Source of the DNA: Butyrivibrio sp. YAB3001
Lineage (GTDB): Bacteria; Bacillota; Clostridia; Lachnospirales; Lachnospiraceae
Length of the DNA: 64,000 nt
Direction of reading: 5' to 3'
Assembly: GCF_900112195.1 (NCBI RefSeq)
Contig: NZ_FOKR01000010.1
Location: 101,910 to 165,909, forward strand
The first letter of the stretch is position 1. Every line of letters begins with the position of its first letter. The position numbers were made by a program, and so were the translations under genes. Positions 37,311-46,027 of this stretch are shown one piece after another. The notes beneath the pieces are model-generated. The model worked only from the letters and a program-made list of their open reading frames with translations, was not told the origin of the DNA and ran no database searches.

Positions 37311-37949
37311 CTATGGAAACAGTAAATTCCTACTGGCCTTTGTTGGAAGCTCCACTATAAACCTGCTTCCAGTGCCTGGTTCACTTTCGCAGTAGATCAC
37401 TCCTCCATGGGCCTTAACGATTGCCTTGGAAATAGAAAGACCTATGCCTGCCCCACCTGTTTTCCTGGTTCTGGATTTATCTGTCCGGTAAAAGCGTTCA
37501 AATACACGTCCAAGATCTTCCTTGGGGATACCAATTCCTGTATCCTCCACGATAAGGACCGCTTTGTTAGTATCTCTTTTCACCAGGACAGATATACTGC
37601 CTTTCTCATCAGTATATTTAATGGCGTTTGAGAGCAGATAGGTGATTACCTGGCCAATTCGCTTCCTGTCAGCAACTACATGGGCCTCATCTCCCATTAT
37701 CTTAGCGTCAATACCTTTTTCCCTGAACTGATTTGAAAATCCTTCAAAAATCGACTTGGACAGCTCATACAGATCCACATCTTCTTTTTCAAGGGCTACA
37801 TTATCAGGCTCAGCACTCTCAAGGAGCTCTAAGTCCTTTATAAGTAAAGACAGGCGAAAAAGCTCGTCATAGCAGCTACTAAGCCTCTCTTTCGTCGGTT
37901 CCATGACACCTTCCACCATCATCTCAACGTATATGTCCGCATCTTCCAA
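37311..37949 (-). pseudogene. Histidine kinase lacking sensor and phospho-acceptor
   Basis: 212 codons from a TTG without SD. It covers the end of the dimerisation helix (RLSSCYDELFRLSLLIKDLE) and a complete-looking ATPase domain: N box TYLLSNAIKYTDEKG, G1 EDTGIGIPKEDLGRVFERFY, G2 GGAGIGLSISKAIV. The H-box and everything before it are missing, so it cannot autophosphorylate in the usual way. Its 5' end is fused out of frame into the end of the nucleoside phosphorylase gene. Confidence 0.75.
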
Positions 37950-38707
37950 TCTCTCAAAATATCAAGTCCAAGCAACAATGCTTTCTCATGGGACCCTGTA
38001 CCAAATGACCTGGCATCATACTCATGCACATTAGCCAATGAATCAGCAGTGAACAGGAACTGTCCAAACTTCGCTCCACGTTTCCTGCAGCATGCTGCAA
38101 GGGCTGCACATTCCATTTCCACCACAGAACAGCCTTCCTCAAGGCGGTATCTCACCATATCCTTGGTCTCTCTAAAAAAGCCATCTGTTGTCCAGGTTGT
38201 ACAGGTTACAAACGGAAGATCATGTTTATTAAATGAGCTTTCGATAGTTGCTATCGGTTCCTGATCAAGTTCAATATATCTGGATGCTGGAAAATAGTGA
38301 TATGAAGTACCTTCAGCTCTCAACGCCTTTACCGGAACAATAAAAGCATCCTCCGGAAGATCCGCAAGAACTCCGCAAGAACCAACTGCAATTATCTTCG
38401 TACATCCACAGTTAACAAGTGTATCAAGAACCTGCGTTGCTGATGCCGAGCCTATAGGTGACTGCACCAGACATATATCTTCTTTTTCCTCATGTAGCAC
38501 ATATATCTTTATATTGTGAGAGACTGTAATAAGCTCTTCTACCATAGCTGCATTATTCTCTTTGGCGTATTTATGGACTACATCTCCAAGGAATGCAAAT
38601 AAACACTTCTCCGGCAATCTCTCAGCTGTCCAGTCATGATCAGGAGCTATAACTTCCGATGAACTGTCATAATATTCCAATAATGGTATTTCATTTTGTA
38701 TTATCAT
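37919..38707 (-). CDS. Nucleoside phosphorylase (purine/uridine type)
   Basis: 262 residues. It has KIIAVGSCGVLADLPEDAFI, the phosphate/ribose loop of the PNP/UDP family, GTSYHYFPASRYIELDQEP, and VVEMECAALAACCRKRGAKF then GQFLFTADSL, holding the conserved Glu-Met-Glu ribose contact. It should cleave nucleosides with phosphate to base and ribose-1-phosphate. GGAGGTTTCT precedes the ATG. The last eleven or so residues (DWKMRTYTLR) are out-of-frame kinase sequence, probably a harmless replacement of the original tail. Confidence 0.88.
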   Translation of the reverse strand: MIIQNEIPLLEYYDSSSEVIAPDHDWTAERLPEKCLFAFLGDVVHKYAKENNAAMVEELITVSHNIKIYVLHEEKEDICLVQSPIGSASATQVLDTLVNCGCTKIIAVGSCGVLADLPEDAFIVPVKALRAEGTSYHYFPASRYIELDQEPIATIESSFNKHDLPFVTCTTWTTDGFFRETKDMVRYRLEEGCSVVEMECAALAACCRKRGAKFGQFLFTADSLANVHEYDARSFGTGSHEKALLLGLDILRDWKMRTYTLR

Positions 38708-38733
38708 AGAAACCTCCGATCTTCGTGTTTAAA

Positions 38734-39264
38734 TCACAGAAACAAAATTATATTAACTTCATCAATGTATGTTCCGTCCTTCAGTTTGAATGCCTTTGGA
38801 GTTCTTCCGCATTCTTGAAATCCCATCTTTTTATATAAAGCAATCGCTCTATCATTGTCCGCATAGGCTCCAAGTTCCATCTGTTCAAACCCAATTTCCC
38901 TAGCTTTGTCTATAGCCTTCTGCATGAGTATTGTTCCAAGCCCACCGTTACAATATGCCTGTTCAAGGGCAATTGCAAAATCACACCTGTGCCTGAGCTT
39001 GAGATGATTTCTGTGACGGCTTATAGAACAGTTACCTACAGCCCTTTCCCCATCAAATACGGTAAACCAGGCAGAATCCTCAGCCCCCAGATTATTCCTG
39101 ATTATCTCTTTTTCTCTTTCGAGTTCAATATTTATTTCTTCAGGATATCTTACAAGATAATGCGTTTCTTCTGCTGTCTGCTTTATGTAGTCCAGCATGG
39201 TAACAGCATCTTTTTCCTCTGCAGATCTTAGGACAAGTGTTCTTCCATCATTAAGCGTTAACAT
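38734..39264 (-). CDS. GNAT acetyltransferase
   Basis: 176 residues: LNDGRTLVLRSAEEKDAVTM, then GNCSISRHRNHLKLRHRCDF, LEQAYCNGGLGTILMQKAID (acetyl-CoA loop) and LGAYADNDRAIALYKKMGFQ. It is close to RimI/phosphinothricin-type GNATs. ATG at 39264 overlaps the end of the MBL-fold relic. Substrate unknown. 26 nt upstream of the nucleoside phosphorylase gene. Confidence 0.9.
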   Translation of the reverse strand: MLTLNDGRTLVLRSAEEKDAVTMLDYIKQTAEETHYLVRYPEEINIELEREKEIIRNNLGAEDSAWFTVFDGERAVGNCSISRHRNHLKLRHRCDFAIALEQAYCNGGLGTILMQKAIDKAREIGFEQMELGAYADNDRAIALYKKMGFQECGRTPKAFKLKDGTYIDEVNIILFL

Positions 39265-39380
39265 TTCTTCTGCATTCCACTGTCAATCAGCAGAGCTTCC
39301 TTCTTACCCATCAAAAGAAAAAATCTCACTCCACCTTCATCGTACTGATATGTACTCTCATCAATCTTTTCCCAACTCAT
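39258..39380 (-). pseudogene. Relic: N-terminus of an MBL-fold hydrolase
   Basis: 40 codons, MSWEKIDESTYQYDEGGVRF then FLLMGKKEALLIDSGM, which is the first beta-sheet of a metallo-beta-lactamase-fold hydrolase up to the IDSGM strand. The HxHxDH metal site that should follow is absent. AAGGGGATAAAG gives a perfect ribosome site, so the stub may still be translated and may couple to the GNAT gene whose start overlaps its stop. Confidence 0.7.
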
Positions 39381-39390
39381 CTTTATCCCC

Positions 39391-39981
39391 TTACTTTTCT
39401 ACCCAGGTTACCGGATTACCTTTTCTCTCAAGCGGTTCCCTGATTGGCTCTCCTGCCTCAGAATATCCCAATATCATGCCTCCGGTTATCGTTTCATCTT
39501 CCCTAAGACCATACTTATACATGAAGTTTCGCACAGCCTCATTTTCATCGAGCCAGTGAAGCTGATTGATCCAACATGAGCCCATGTCAAGAGCATTGGC
39601 AGCTATCATCATGTTTTCCAGTGCACAGGCGCTGTCTGCTATAGCGTTGCTATAGCCTTTTTTATTGGCTGTAACTATGAAAACAGGTGCTCCGTAGTGG
39701 AATTTATATCCACCTTTCTTTGCCGCATTTATCGAATTCTTCAAAGAAGAATACATACCCTCAGTGATTTCCATTTCTGCGAACTCTTTGCAGACTAATC
39801 CCGCCATGTCAGAAAGGGTTTCGGCATCTGAAAAAACAATGAAGTGGGTAGTCTGATTATTTCCACCGCTAGGCGCATATCTGCCTGCCTCAATCACTTT
39901 TTCTACAAGCGCTCTTTCCGGCATTTCTCCGGAATATCTTCTGGTACTTCTTCTTGTTAAAATTGCTTCTATCGCTTCCAT
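39391..39981 (-). CDS. Nitroreductase-family flavoprotein
   Basis: About 196 residues from ATG 39981. It opens AIEAILTRRSTRRYSGEMPE, the FMN-phosphate contact of nitroreductases, then EAGRYAPSGGNNQTTHFIVF, ALDMGSCWINQLHWLDENEA and MILGYSEAGEP. It would use FMN and NAD(P)H to reduce nitro or other electrophilic compounds. A longer in-frame extension overlaps the small gene upstream and is unlikely to be used. Lies downstream of a glutaredoxin-like gene in a probable redox unit. Confidence 0.93.
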   Translation of the reverse strand: MEAIEAILTRRSTRRYSGEMPERALVEKVIEAGRYAPSGGNNQTTHFIVFSDAETLSDMAGLVCKEFAEMEITEGMYSSLKNSINAAKKGGYKFHYGAPVFIVTANKKGYSNAIADSACALENMMIAANALDMGSCWINQLHWLDENEAVRNFMYKYGLREDETITGGMILGYSEAGEPIREPLERKGNPVTWVEK

Positions 39982-39997
39982 CTTTTGCCAACCTTTC

Positions 39998-40246
39998 TCA
40001 TACTCCTGCCGGCCACTCAGAGCCAACATCCAGTCCATTCTCTGTAAGCCAATCATCTTCCACTGACACAAGTTTCTCATTCCCTGCATCATCAACAAGC
40101 GTTACCGATACCTTAGGTTTCTGTCCTGGCTGTAATTCCTCGCAGCCATAATCTCCATCAAGGATCCTCACTTTTCCAAATGAGTCTTCCAGAAATTCAA
40201 ACAATGGTTCCCGTATATCCTTATCATAAAATATATCCTTACTCAT
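39998..40246 (-). CDS. Small protein, apparently chimeric
   Basis: 82 residues. The first part IFYDKDIREPLFEFLEDSFG resembles the start of a predicted endonuclease-like family whose members read YDKDIREPLFDYLEE. From about residue 30 it changes to DYGCEELQPGQKPKVSVTLV and VEDDWLTENGLDVGSEW, which I recall from unrelated small Lachnospiraceae proteins. So it may be a fusion of two fragments. AAGGGATAG precedes the ATG. Function unknown. Confidence 0.45.
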   Translation of the reverse strand: MSKDIFYDKDIREPLFEFLEDSFGKVRILDGDYGCEELQPGQKPKVSVTLVDDAGNEKLVSVEDDWLTENGLDVGSEWPAGV

Positions 40247-40253
40247 CTATCCC

Positions 40254-40565
40254 TTAACAGCCTTTTCTTCCGCTTTTATGATCTTCTATAGAGCAAGCAT
40301 CAGGTGTCCCATACTCAATAAGCCCCACAACTGCCGGGTCAAGCGTTATGCTACCATCTTCAAGAACAAAGGCTGGTATACCAACATCACCCATTTCCTT
40401 AGAATGATCAAATGCCGGATTGGTATCACGAAGCCTTGTAAAAGCTCCCATGTTTCTGATATTCTCACCGATGTTTATGTACTCAAATTCATTTTCTCGT
40501 CCAACTATCTGCTCATGAATATAATCGCAGTAAGGACATGTAGGCATTCCGTATATCTTGATCAT
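40254..40565 (-). CDS. Glutaredoxin-like protein
   Basis: 103 residues with the redox motif in KIYGMPTCPYCDYIHEQIVG and a late GDVGIPAFVLEDGSITLDP, including the cis-Pro expected of thioredoxin folds. It should reduce disulfides or glutathione-type mixed disulfides in the cytoplasm. GGAGGGGAAACA precedes the ATG. First of three closely spaced genes ending with the nitroreductase. Confidence 0.88.
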   Translation of the reverse strand: MIKIYGMPTCPYCDYIHEQIVGRENEFEYINIGENIRNMGAFTRLRDTNPAFDHSKEMGDVGIPAFVLEDGSITLDPAVVGLIEYGTPDACSIEDHKSGRKGC

Positions 40566-40627
40566 TGTTTCCCCTCCAATATCAAATCAATCAAGAAGTC
40601 TTCATATACTATCAACTAATTATATGA

Positions 40628-40669
40628 AAAAAAATACTCCGATGCTATATTAGGCATCGAAGTATTAGT
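40628..40669 (-). terminator. Terminator overlapping the end of the ECF relic
   Basis: On the minus strand AATACTTCGATGCC pairs with AGCATCGGAGTATT around a short AT loop and is followed by T7-8. A strong intrinsic terminator, presumably the original end of the carbohydrate or ECF operon. Confidence 0.85.
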
Positions 40670-40945
40670 TGCAGTACCCTACGGATTGCACCTCTTGCAA
40701 AAATGAGAGCTCGGGACAAACCACCGATAACCCTACCTGCAAGCATAGCAACAATCAGGCTTATATAAAGATCCGCATATATCTTTCCTGTATTTACAAG
40801 TTTTATCAAAATGCCTGTACAGATACCATAAACAGCAAGTTCCACCATCATTGCAGGCAAAATAGCCATTGGTGGCATTCCTGTAATAATCGATGAAAGA
40901 AGCGGTCCGACAAGTCCGCAAACAAGACCATACTGCAATCCGCAT
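40645..40945 (-). pseudogene. Relic of an ECF transporter substrate-binding subunit
   Basis: The frame holds GLQYGLVCGLVGPLLSSIIT, GMPPMAILPAMMVELAVYGI and YADLYISLIVAMLAGRVIGG then LIFARG, the middle of an ECF S-component membrane protein. The N-terminus is cut by the LacI gene at 40957 and the C-terminus frameshifts into the terminator. No ECF ATPase nearby. Confidence 0.7.
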
Positions 40946-40956
40946 ATTTAGGTCTA

Positions 40957-41955
40957 TTAAGTTGAATCTCTCTCCAGCAGTACCGGAGTAGTGCAAAACG
41001 ATTGAGTCTGAAGATTCGGCTTTTTTATCTTCTGGAGCATGAACCGTGCAGCTTGAGCGCCCATCTCATACATATCAACTTCAATTGCAGTCAGTGTAGG
41101 CTCAGCCAGCATTGAGAAGGGATAATTATCAAAGGTCATGAGAGCAATATCTGAAGGAATATCCAACCTTTTTGCATGTATGCTCTGGATACATCCAAGA
41201 GCAAGATAATTATTGGTGCACAGGATGACCTCGGGAATATTCTTCCGCTTTAATATCTCTTCAGTTACCGCACGGCTCTCTCCATAGCTGGTGACATTGG
41301 TAATGGTTTCTATCTGCAGCTCTTCTTCCTCAAAAACCATATTGATTCCATCAAGTCTTCTTAAGGATATCTGATCCTCCTTTTCATCTCCCATTAGGAA
41401 GATGATCCTTCGGTAGCCCTTATCCAGAAGGTAATTGGCCGCAATCTGACCGGCAGATTCATGGCTGACGTCTATCCAGCTGATGGTGGTAGTAAAATCA
41501 GGCTTTCCTATCACCAGATGAGGATAAGCTTCCTTTCCCAGAACAAAAGCCAGCTGCTTAGTCAAAATCCCCGCATGAAGAATTATCCCGTCAGCTTCTT
41601 CACTGTGCATCAGCTCTTTTATAGCCTCTGGAGCTGTATCCTTTGAAACATGCTTTAAGATAAGCGAGTATCCTTTTTCCTCAAGGTATCTGTCCACACC
41701 CGTCACAATTTCAAACATGTGCGGGTTTTCAAATCCTACTCCCTTGGACAGATCTGCCGCGAAAAGTATAATCCCGTTTTTTCTTCTGGCAAAACTGCGG
41801 GCTCTGGCATTGGGCTGATATCCCATGCTCTCTGCAATCTCTCTTATTCTTTCTTTTGTCTTTTCAGAAATAGAATAGCTGTCGCTGAGAGCTTTTGATA
41901 CCGTTGAAATTGACACTCCTGCTGCTTTGGCAAGATCATAAATTGTTGCTGCCAT
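40957..41955 (-). CDS. LacI-family regulator
   Basis: 332 residues. HTH TIYDLAKAAGVSISTVSKAL then SDSYSISEKTKERIREIAES is the LacI DNA-binding head with hinge. The ligand domain has GIILHAGILTKQ, YLLDKGYRRIIFLMGDEKED and SDIALMTFDNYPFSMLAEPT, the sugar-binding fold. It is the last gene of the GH127-to-GH13 operon and lies 12 nt past the GH13 gene, so it probably senses an alpha-glucan or arabinose-containing ligand and regulates this operon, alone or with the second LacI at 50875. Confidence 0.95.
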   Translation of the reverse strand: MAATIYDLAKAAGVSISTVSKALSDSYSISEKTKERIREIAESMGYQPNARARSFARRKNGIILFAADLSKGVGFENPHMFEIVTGVDRYLEEKGYSLILKHVSKDTAPEAIKELMHSEEADGIILHAGILTKQLAFVLGKEAYPHLVIGKPDFTTTISWIDVSHESAGQIAANYLLDKGYRRIIFLMGDEKEDQISLRRLDGINMVFEEEELQIETITNVTSYGESRAVTEEILKRKNIPEVILCTNNYLALGCIQSIHAKRLDIPSDIALMTFDNYPFSMLAEPTLTAIEVDMYEMGAQAARFMLQKIKKPNLQTQSFCTTPVLLERDST

Positions 41956-41967
41956 AAATCACCTAAC

Positions 41968-43671
41968 TCATTCCTCTGTTGTCACTACATATCCATTTTC
42001 AAAAAGTTTTCCGTCTTCGTAATTCTTACTAATAATTATGCGTCCTGACAATTTCAAAGGCAATGTCTTTTCACCGTTATTCATATAAACAGTAACAGTT
42101 TCTGTGTCATCCGACCTTCTGTATCCGTATGTGTTTTCATTAACAAGGACAGTTTCATATTTCCCGTTCATAAAGCATGGGTGAGACTTCCTAAGTGCTA
42201 TGAAGCTCTTGTAAACCTCTTCAAGTCTGTCTTCCTTGCAGAATTCCATAGGTCTTCTGTACTCAGGCTCTTTTTCTCCCTCAAGCCCCTTCTCATCACC
42301 ATAAAAAATGCTTGGCATTCCAACGAAGGTCATTTGGAACAAAATTGCCAGCTCCATCCTGTCTCTATCACCTCCGCAAACCGTTAGAAAACGGCTCACA
42401 TCGTGGCTGTCAAGTAGGTTAAGCTGGGCATAAGTGGCCTGCTGGGGATATCTCATGAGCAGGTTGCTGACCCTGGCATCAAACTCAGCGGAATCTATAT
42501 TGCGATTTGCAAAGAATTGCCCGCAGAACCTTCTAAAATCATAGTTCATGGCGCTGTCCATCATACTTCCGTTTATGTAATGATTGGCGTTTTCCCAAAC
42601 TTCTCCGATAACCAGCGCATCCTCTTTGGCCTCTTTAACAGAATTTCTAAAGGCCCTGAGGAACTGATCATCAACCTCGTTGGCCACGTCAAGTCTCCAG
42701 CCGTCTACATCAAATTCTCTGATCCAGTAAGCACCCACATCACAAAAATAGTCTCTCAGCTTTCTATTCGCGGTGTTGGTTTTAGGCATTTCCGGAACAT
42801 AGGCAAAGCAAAGATATCCCGGCTCTTCCCCACCTTCCGGATACGCAGGATGCTCCGGTAACTCATAGAAATAGTCGTAAAACTCAGAGTTTTTGCCCTT
42901 TTCAAGCACATCTTTAAAAAAGGGATGTCTGTAGCATACGTGGTTAAAGACGCCATCGATGATAACCCTTATGCCCTTGCTGTGAGCTGTCTCTACAAGC
43001 GATCTGAAATCCTCATCCGTACCTCTTGTAGGATCCACATGATAGTAATCCAGAAGATCATATTTATGATAGGATGATGCCGCAAAGAACGGATTCAGAT
43101 AAACACAATTGCATCCCAGATTCCTAATATAATCAAGATTTTCCTCAATTCCTTTTATGGTTCCGCCGTGAAGAGATCTGCAGATTTCTCCCTGATATTC
43201 AGCTAAACTTTCCGCATCTTCGATTTTTCTTTTCCCGTTTGCAAAGCTGTCGGGGAAGATATTGTATACTACTGCCTCCCTGACCCAATCCGGAATTATA
43301 ACCCTGTCGGATCTTAAGTTAAACGGCAGCTGGAAAAACTCATAGCGCTCCACATCCGGAGTCTTGCTAAAACAGTCGCCAAGATAAAAGGTTTTCTCGG
43401 TGCCGTCGTCGATTTCAAAATAGTATGCAATCCTTAGAAATGTTGTTTCTATAAGCACTTCAAAGTAGTCGTAATACTTATCACACCTCACCTTGTTCAT
43501 TAGTGCTGGAGAAAAAGTTAGAGTCGGAGCCATCTCAGCCCTATCTGCAAACCAGAATGTACAGTTTCTGATATCATTTCTTTTGCATCTCAAGCGAAAG
43601 AGATAGTGGGTATCATCCACCGCACCCGCATACTCACTCATAGGTCTGTGAAATATTGATGCGTAGTCCAT
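41968..43671 (-). CDS. GH13 alpha-glycosidase (neopullulanase/cyclomaltodextrinase type)
   Basis: About 567 residues from ATG 43671, chosen because AAAGGATAACATA precedes it; the longer frame overlaps the permease. An N-terminal beta domain (~1-130, CBM34-like) precedes the barrel. Catalytic segments: nucleophile Asp in DVDGWRLDVANEV, acid/base Glu in ALVIGEVWENANH, third Asp in LLDSHDVSRFL; also IIDGVFNHVCYRH. No signal peptide, so it acts on imported malto- or related oligosaccharides. It is 4 nt downstream of the truncated permease gene. Confidence 0.94.
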   Translation of the reverse strand: MDYASIFHRPMSEYAGAVDDTHYLFRLRCKRNDIRNCTFWFADRAEMAPTLTFSPALMNKVRCDKYYDYFEVLIETTFLRIAYYFEIDDGTEKTFYLGDCFSKTPDVERYEFFQLPFNLRSDRVIIPDWVREAVVYNIFPDSFANGKRKIEDAESLAEYQGEICRSLHGGTIKGIEENLDYIRNLGCNCVYLNPFFAASSYHKYDLLDYYHVDPTRGTDEDFRSLVETAHSKGIRVIIDGVFNHVCYRHPFFKDVLEKGKNSEFYDYFYELPEHPAYPEGGEEPGYLCFAYVPEMPKTNTANRKLRDYFCDVGAYWIREFDVDGWRLDVANEVDDQFLRAFRNSVKEAKEDALVIGEVWENANHYINGSMMDSAMNYDFRRFCGQFFANRNIDSAEFDARVSNLLMRYPQQATYAQLNLLDSHDVSRFLTVCGGDRDRMELAILFQMTFVGMPSIFYGDEKGLEGEKEPEYRRPMEFCKEDRLEEVYKSFIALRKSHPCFMNGKYETVLVNENTYGYRRSDDTETVTVYMNNGEKTLPLKLSGRIIISKNYEDGKLFENGYVVTTEE

Positions 43672-43675
43672 TATG

Positions 43676-44302
43676 TTATCCTTTCGATGCCCCGGCAGTA
43701 ACTCCGGCAACATAATATTTCTGTAGTCTGATAAAAAGGCACACGATTGGTATCGAAACCAGCACGGCACCTGCACAGAAGGCGGTGTAGTACTCAAATA
43801 TGTTGGCCTTATCAACCATCGTGTATAAGCCCTTTGCTACTGTATAGTTCTTGTAGTTATCTTTCATGATCACTGACACAAAGATGAAGTCCACCCAGGG
43901 AGCAATAAATGCATTTATAGCAGTATTGACTACGATTGGCTTTGAGTTTGGAAGTATAATCCTCCAAAAAATAGTATGTCTGTTGGCTCCGTCTATCCTG
44001 GCAGCTTCATCCAGTGATCTTGGAATTGTGTCAAAAAATCCTTTGGCTATGTAATAGTTAAGCGCTGCCCCTCCTGAATACACCAGAATCAGCGCTAAGA
44101 GAGTCTGGTCAAGGCCGATGGCTTTCATGAAATGGTAGATTGCTATCATGCTCATGAACCCAGGAAACATCCCAAGGATAAGGGATATATTCATAAGTCC
44201 CTTTCTTGATTTAAACCTCAGCCTCGAATAAACATAAGCAACCATCAGCGTGAGAATAGTGGTTATTATACAGCTGCAAGTGGCCACAAACAGTGTGTTC
44301 AT
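43676..44302 (-). pseudogene. Sugar ABC permease (MalG type), N-terminally truncated
   Basis: 208 codons. It carries the permease core, MNTLFVATCSCIITTILTLM, then the EAA loop IPRSLDEAARIDGANRHTIF and FYVAGVTAGASKG-type ending (KYYVAGVTAGASKG). About 70 residues, with the first membrane helix, are missing: upstream the same frame continues only QIWF before a stop. MalG proteins usually have ~275-290 residues. The C-terminus and the coupling to GH13 are intact, so it may be a recent deletion. A complete MalG-type gene already exists at 45166. Confidence 0.75.
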
Positions 44303-44424
44303 AAACCAAATTTGAGCTCATCGGTGGGAATTGTTATATCTAGTTCCTCCACTTTTGTCCTGGTTTTTCATAGATCTTTTGTCATGGATTTATTTCTTCA
44401 ACAATCAGTGTGAAGAAAATGGCG

Positions 44425-45150
44425 TTAATATGTGGAAGTGGATGTCTTCACAACTTCCTCATAAGGATCAGTAATTCTCCGCTTTATCACTGGACATATT
44501 ATGCTGCAAGAGATCAAGCCATAAAGAGAATTACCAATGATCATTGGCACAAGAATTGAGTACGGCATAAGAGCAAGTATTATGAACAGATAAATTGCTG
44601 TATATATAATAAGCTTCAGGCTGCTCTTCCACTCCAGAATAAGGAGTATTGCTGCGTTTCTTATTATACCTGACAATCCAAGTCGCAGATGAGCAGCCAA
44701 TACAAAAGTCCATGCTGCAAAAAGAATGCCTATGCCAAATATTGCGCAGCCGGCACCCATGATGATCACATATGAAGTATTGTCAGAGACAGCTTTAAAG
44801 TTTCCCGCAAGGCTCATGAGATAATAGCCATAGAAAATGACTGCAGACTCCATGATGCCCAAGACAAGCTTTTTAATAAAGCCATCTTTAAATTCTGCAA
44901 GATAGTCCTCCAGGGTAAAGTCATAACCCTTCAGAAACATTTTGCCAGTAAAAGCGCAAAGTGCTGTCCATGCAGCCGGTATTGTGATTAGAGGAATGCA
45001 GCTTATGATAAATACTATATTTATCATGAACAGCTTTCCTGGAAAATTAACAACAAGATATAAGATGCGGAAAAAGCCGTCCTTAGGCGGCTCTTTTTCC
45101 ACATCGTTTTCTCCAAGATACCATTTCATAAAACGATTCAAGTATTTCAT
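44425..45150 (-). CDS. DUF624 (YesL-like) membrane protein
   Basis: 241 residues, five or six membrane segments. LVVNFPGKLFMINIVFIISC and IPLITIPAAWTALCAFTGK are the DUF624 signature, and YesL-type proteins are nearly always encoded beside CUT1 sugar ABC transporters. The role is unknown; possibly a transport accessory protein. GGGGAAAAA precedes the ATG. 15 nt downstream of the MalG-type permease. Confidence 0.88.
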   Translation of the reverse strand: MKYLNRFMKWYLGENDVEKEPPKDGFFRILYLVVNFPGKLFMINIVFIISCIPLITIPAAWTALCAFTGKMFLKGYDFTLEDYLAEFKDGFIKKLVLGIMESAVIFYGYYLMSLAGNFKAVSDNTSYVIIMGAGCAIFGIGILFAAWTFVLAAHLRLGLSGIIRNAAILLILEWKSSLKLIIYTAIYLFIILALMPYSILVPMIIGNSLYGLISCSIICPVIKRRITDPYEEVVKTSTSTY

Positions 45151-45165
45151 TTTTTCCCCTATATA

Positions 45166-46011
45166 TTAGTTTTTCATACCAGTCAGTACTATACCTTCTA
45201 CAAAGCTCTTTTGCCCTAATATATAGATTACTATACCAGGCAGAATAGTCATAAAAGTGGCTGCCATAGCCATGGGCCAGTTTGTTCCAAAAGAGCCTGT
45301 GAAATTGGTGAGTGCAATGGCAAAAGTAAACTTGCTCATACTGTTAATGTAGATTATCTGCTGGAGCATATCATTCCAAATCTGTATAAATAACATCATT
45401 CCAACAACAACTACTGCTGGCTTGATCGAAGGAACAAGAATTGTCCACAATATCCTCATGCGGCTGGCCCCATCTATTGATGCAGCTTCATCAAGATCCC
45501 TGGGGATTGTCATAAGGAACTGCCTGATCAGGAAGATGTTAAAGAATCCTCCACCTGTTAAAAACGGCAGGATCAGAGGCCAATATGTGTCACCAAGTCC
45601 AAAGAATTTTGTCCACGCAATATAAAGTGGAATCAGCGTAACCATGCCTGGAAGAAGAATTGTGCTGACACAGATCTTAAATATAAGATTTTTGCCTCTA
45701 AACCTTAGTCTGGCAAAGGCGTAGCCACAAAAGATGGCAGTAATAACACCAAATGTCACAGCCGGAATGATAATTGAAAAGGTGTTTTTAAAATATGTCC
45801 AGTATTCGAAGGTCTGAAGGGTCTTGGTGTAGTTGGACCATAGCCACTCTGTTGGAATAAAGGATGGCGGATAAGCGTTGACCTGCGCAACACTCATAAG
45901 TGAAGATCTGAATATCCACCATATTGGAAGGAGTGTCAGAAATGCAAAAAATAAGGCAATCAATGTTACAACTGAGCGGTTTGCCAGTTTCCTTTTTTCT
46001 TTTCCTGTCAT
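45166..46011 (-). CDS. Carbohydrate ABC permease, MalG type
   Basis: About 281 residues from ATG 46011 (AGAGGGAGCAGAC precedes it). Six membrane segments; EAA loop TIPRDLDEAASIDGASRMRI then LWTILVPSIKP, the site that docks the ATPase; C-terminal QKSFVEGIVLTGMKN typical of CUT1 permeases. Partner of the MalF-type permease, whose end it nearly overlaps. No ATPase gene is in the cluster, so a shared MsmX-type ATPase is expected. Confidence 0.95.
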   Translation of the reverse strand: MTGKEKRKLANRSVVTLIALFFAFLTLLPIWWIFRSSLMSVAQVNAYPPSFIPTEWLWSNYTKTLQTFEYWTYFKNTFSIIIPAVTFGVITAIFCGYAFARLRFRGKNLIFKICVSTILLPGMVTLIPLYIAWTKFFGLGDTYWPLILPFLTGGGFFNIFLIRQFLMTIPRDLDEAASIDGASRMRILWTILVPSIKPAVVVVGMMLFIQIWNDMLQQIIYINSMSKFTFAIALTNFTGSFGTNWPMAMAATFMTILPGIVIYILGQKSFVEGIVLTGMKN

Positions 46012-46027
46012 GTCTGCTCCCTCTTTC

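Noticed and set aside
13525..40945. Classical integron
   Set aside because: The gene array and repeated hairpins recall cassettes, but no tyrosine integron integrase or attC-like core sites were found, and the hairpins behave as terminators.
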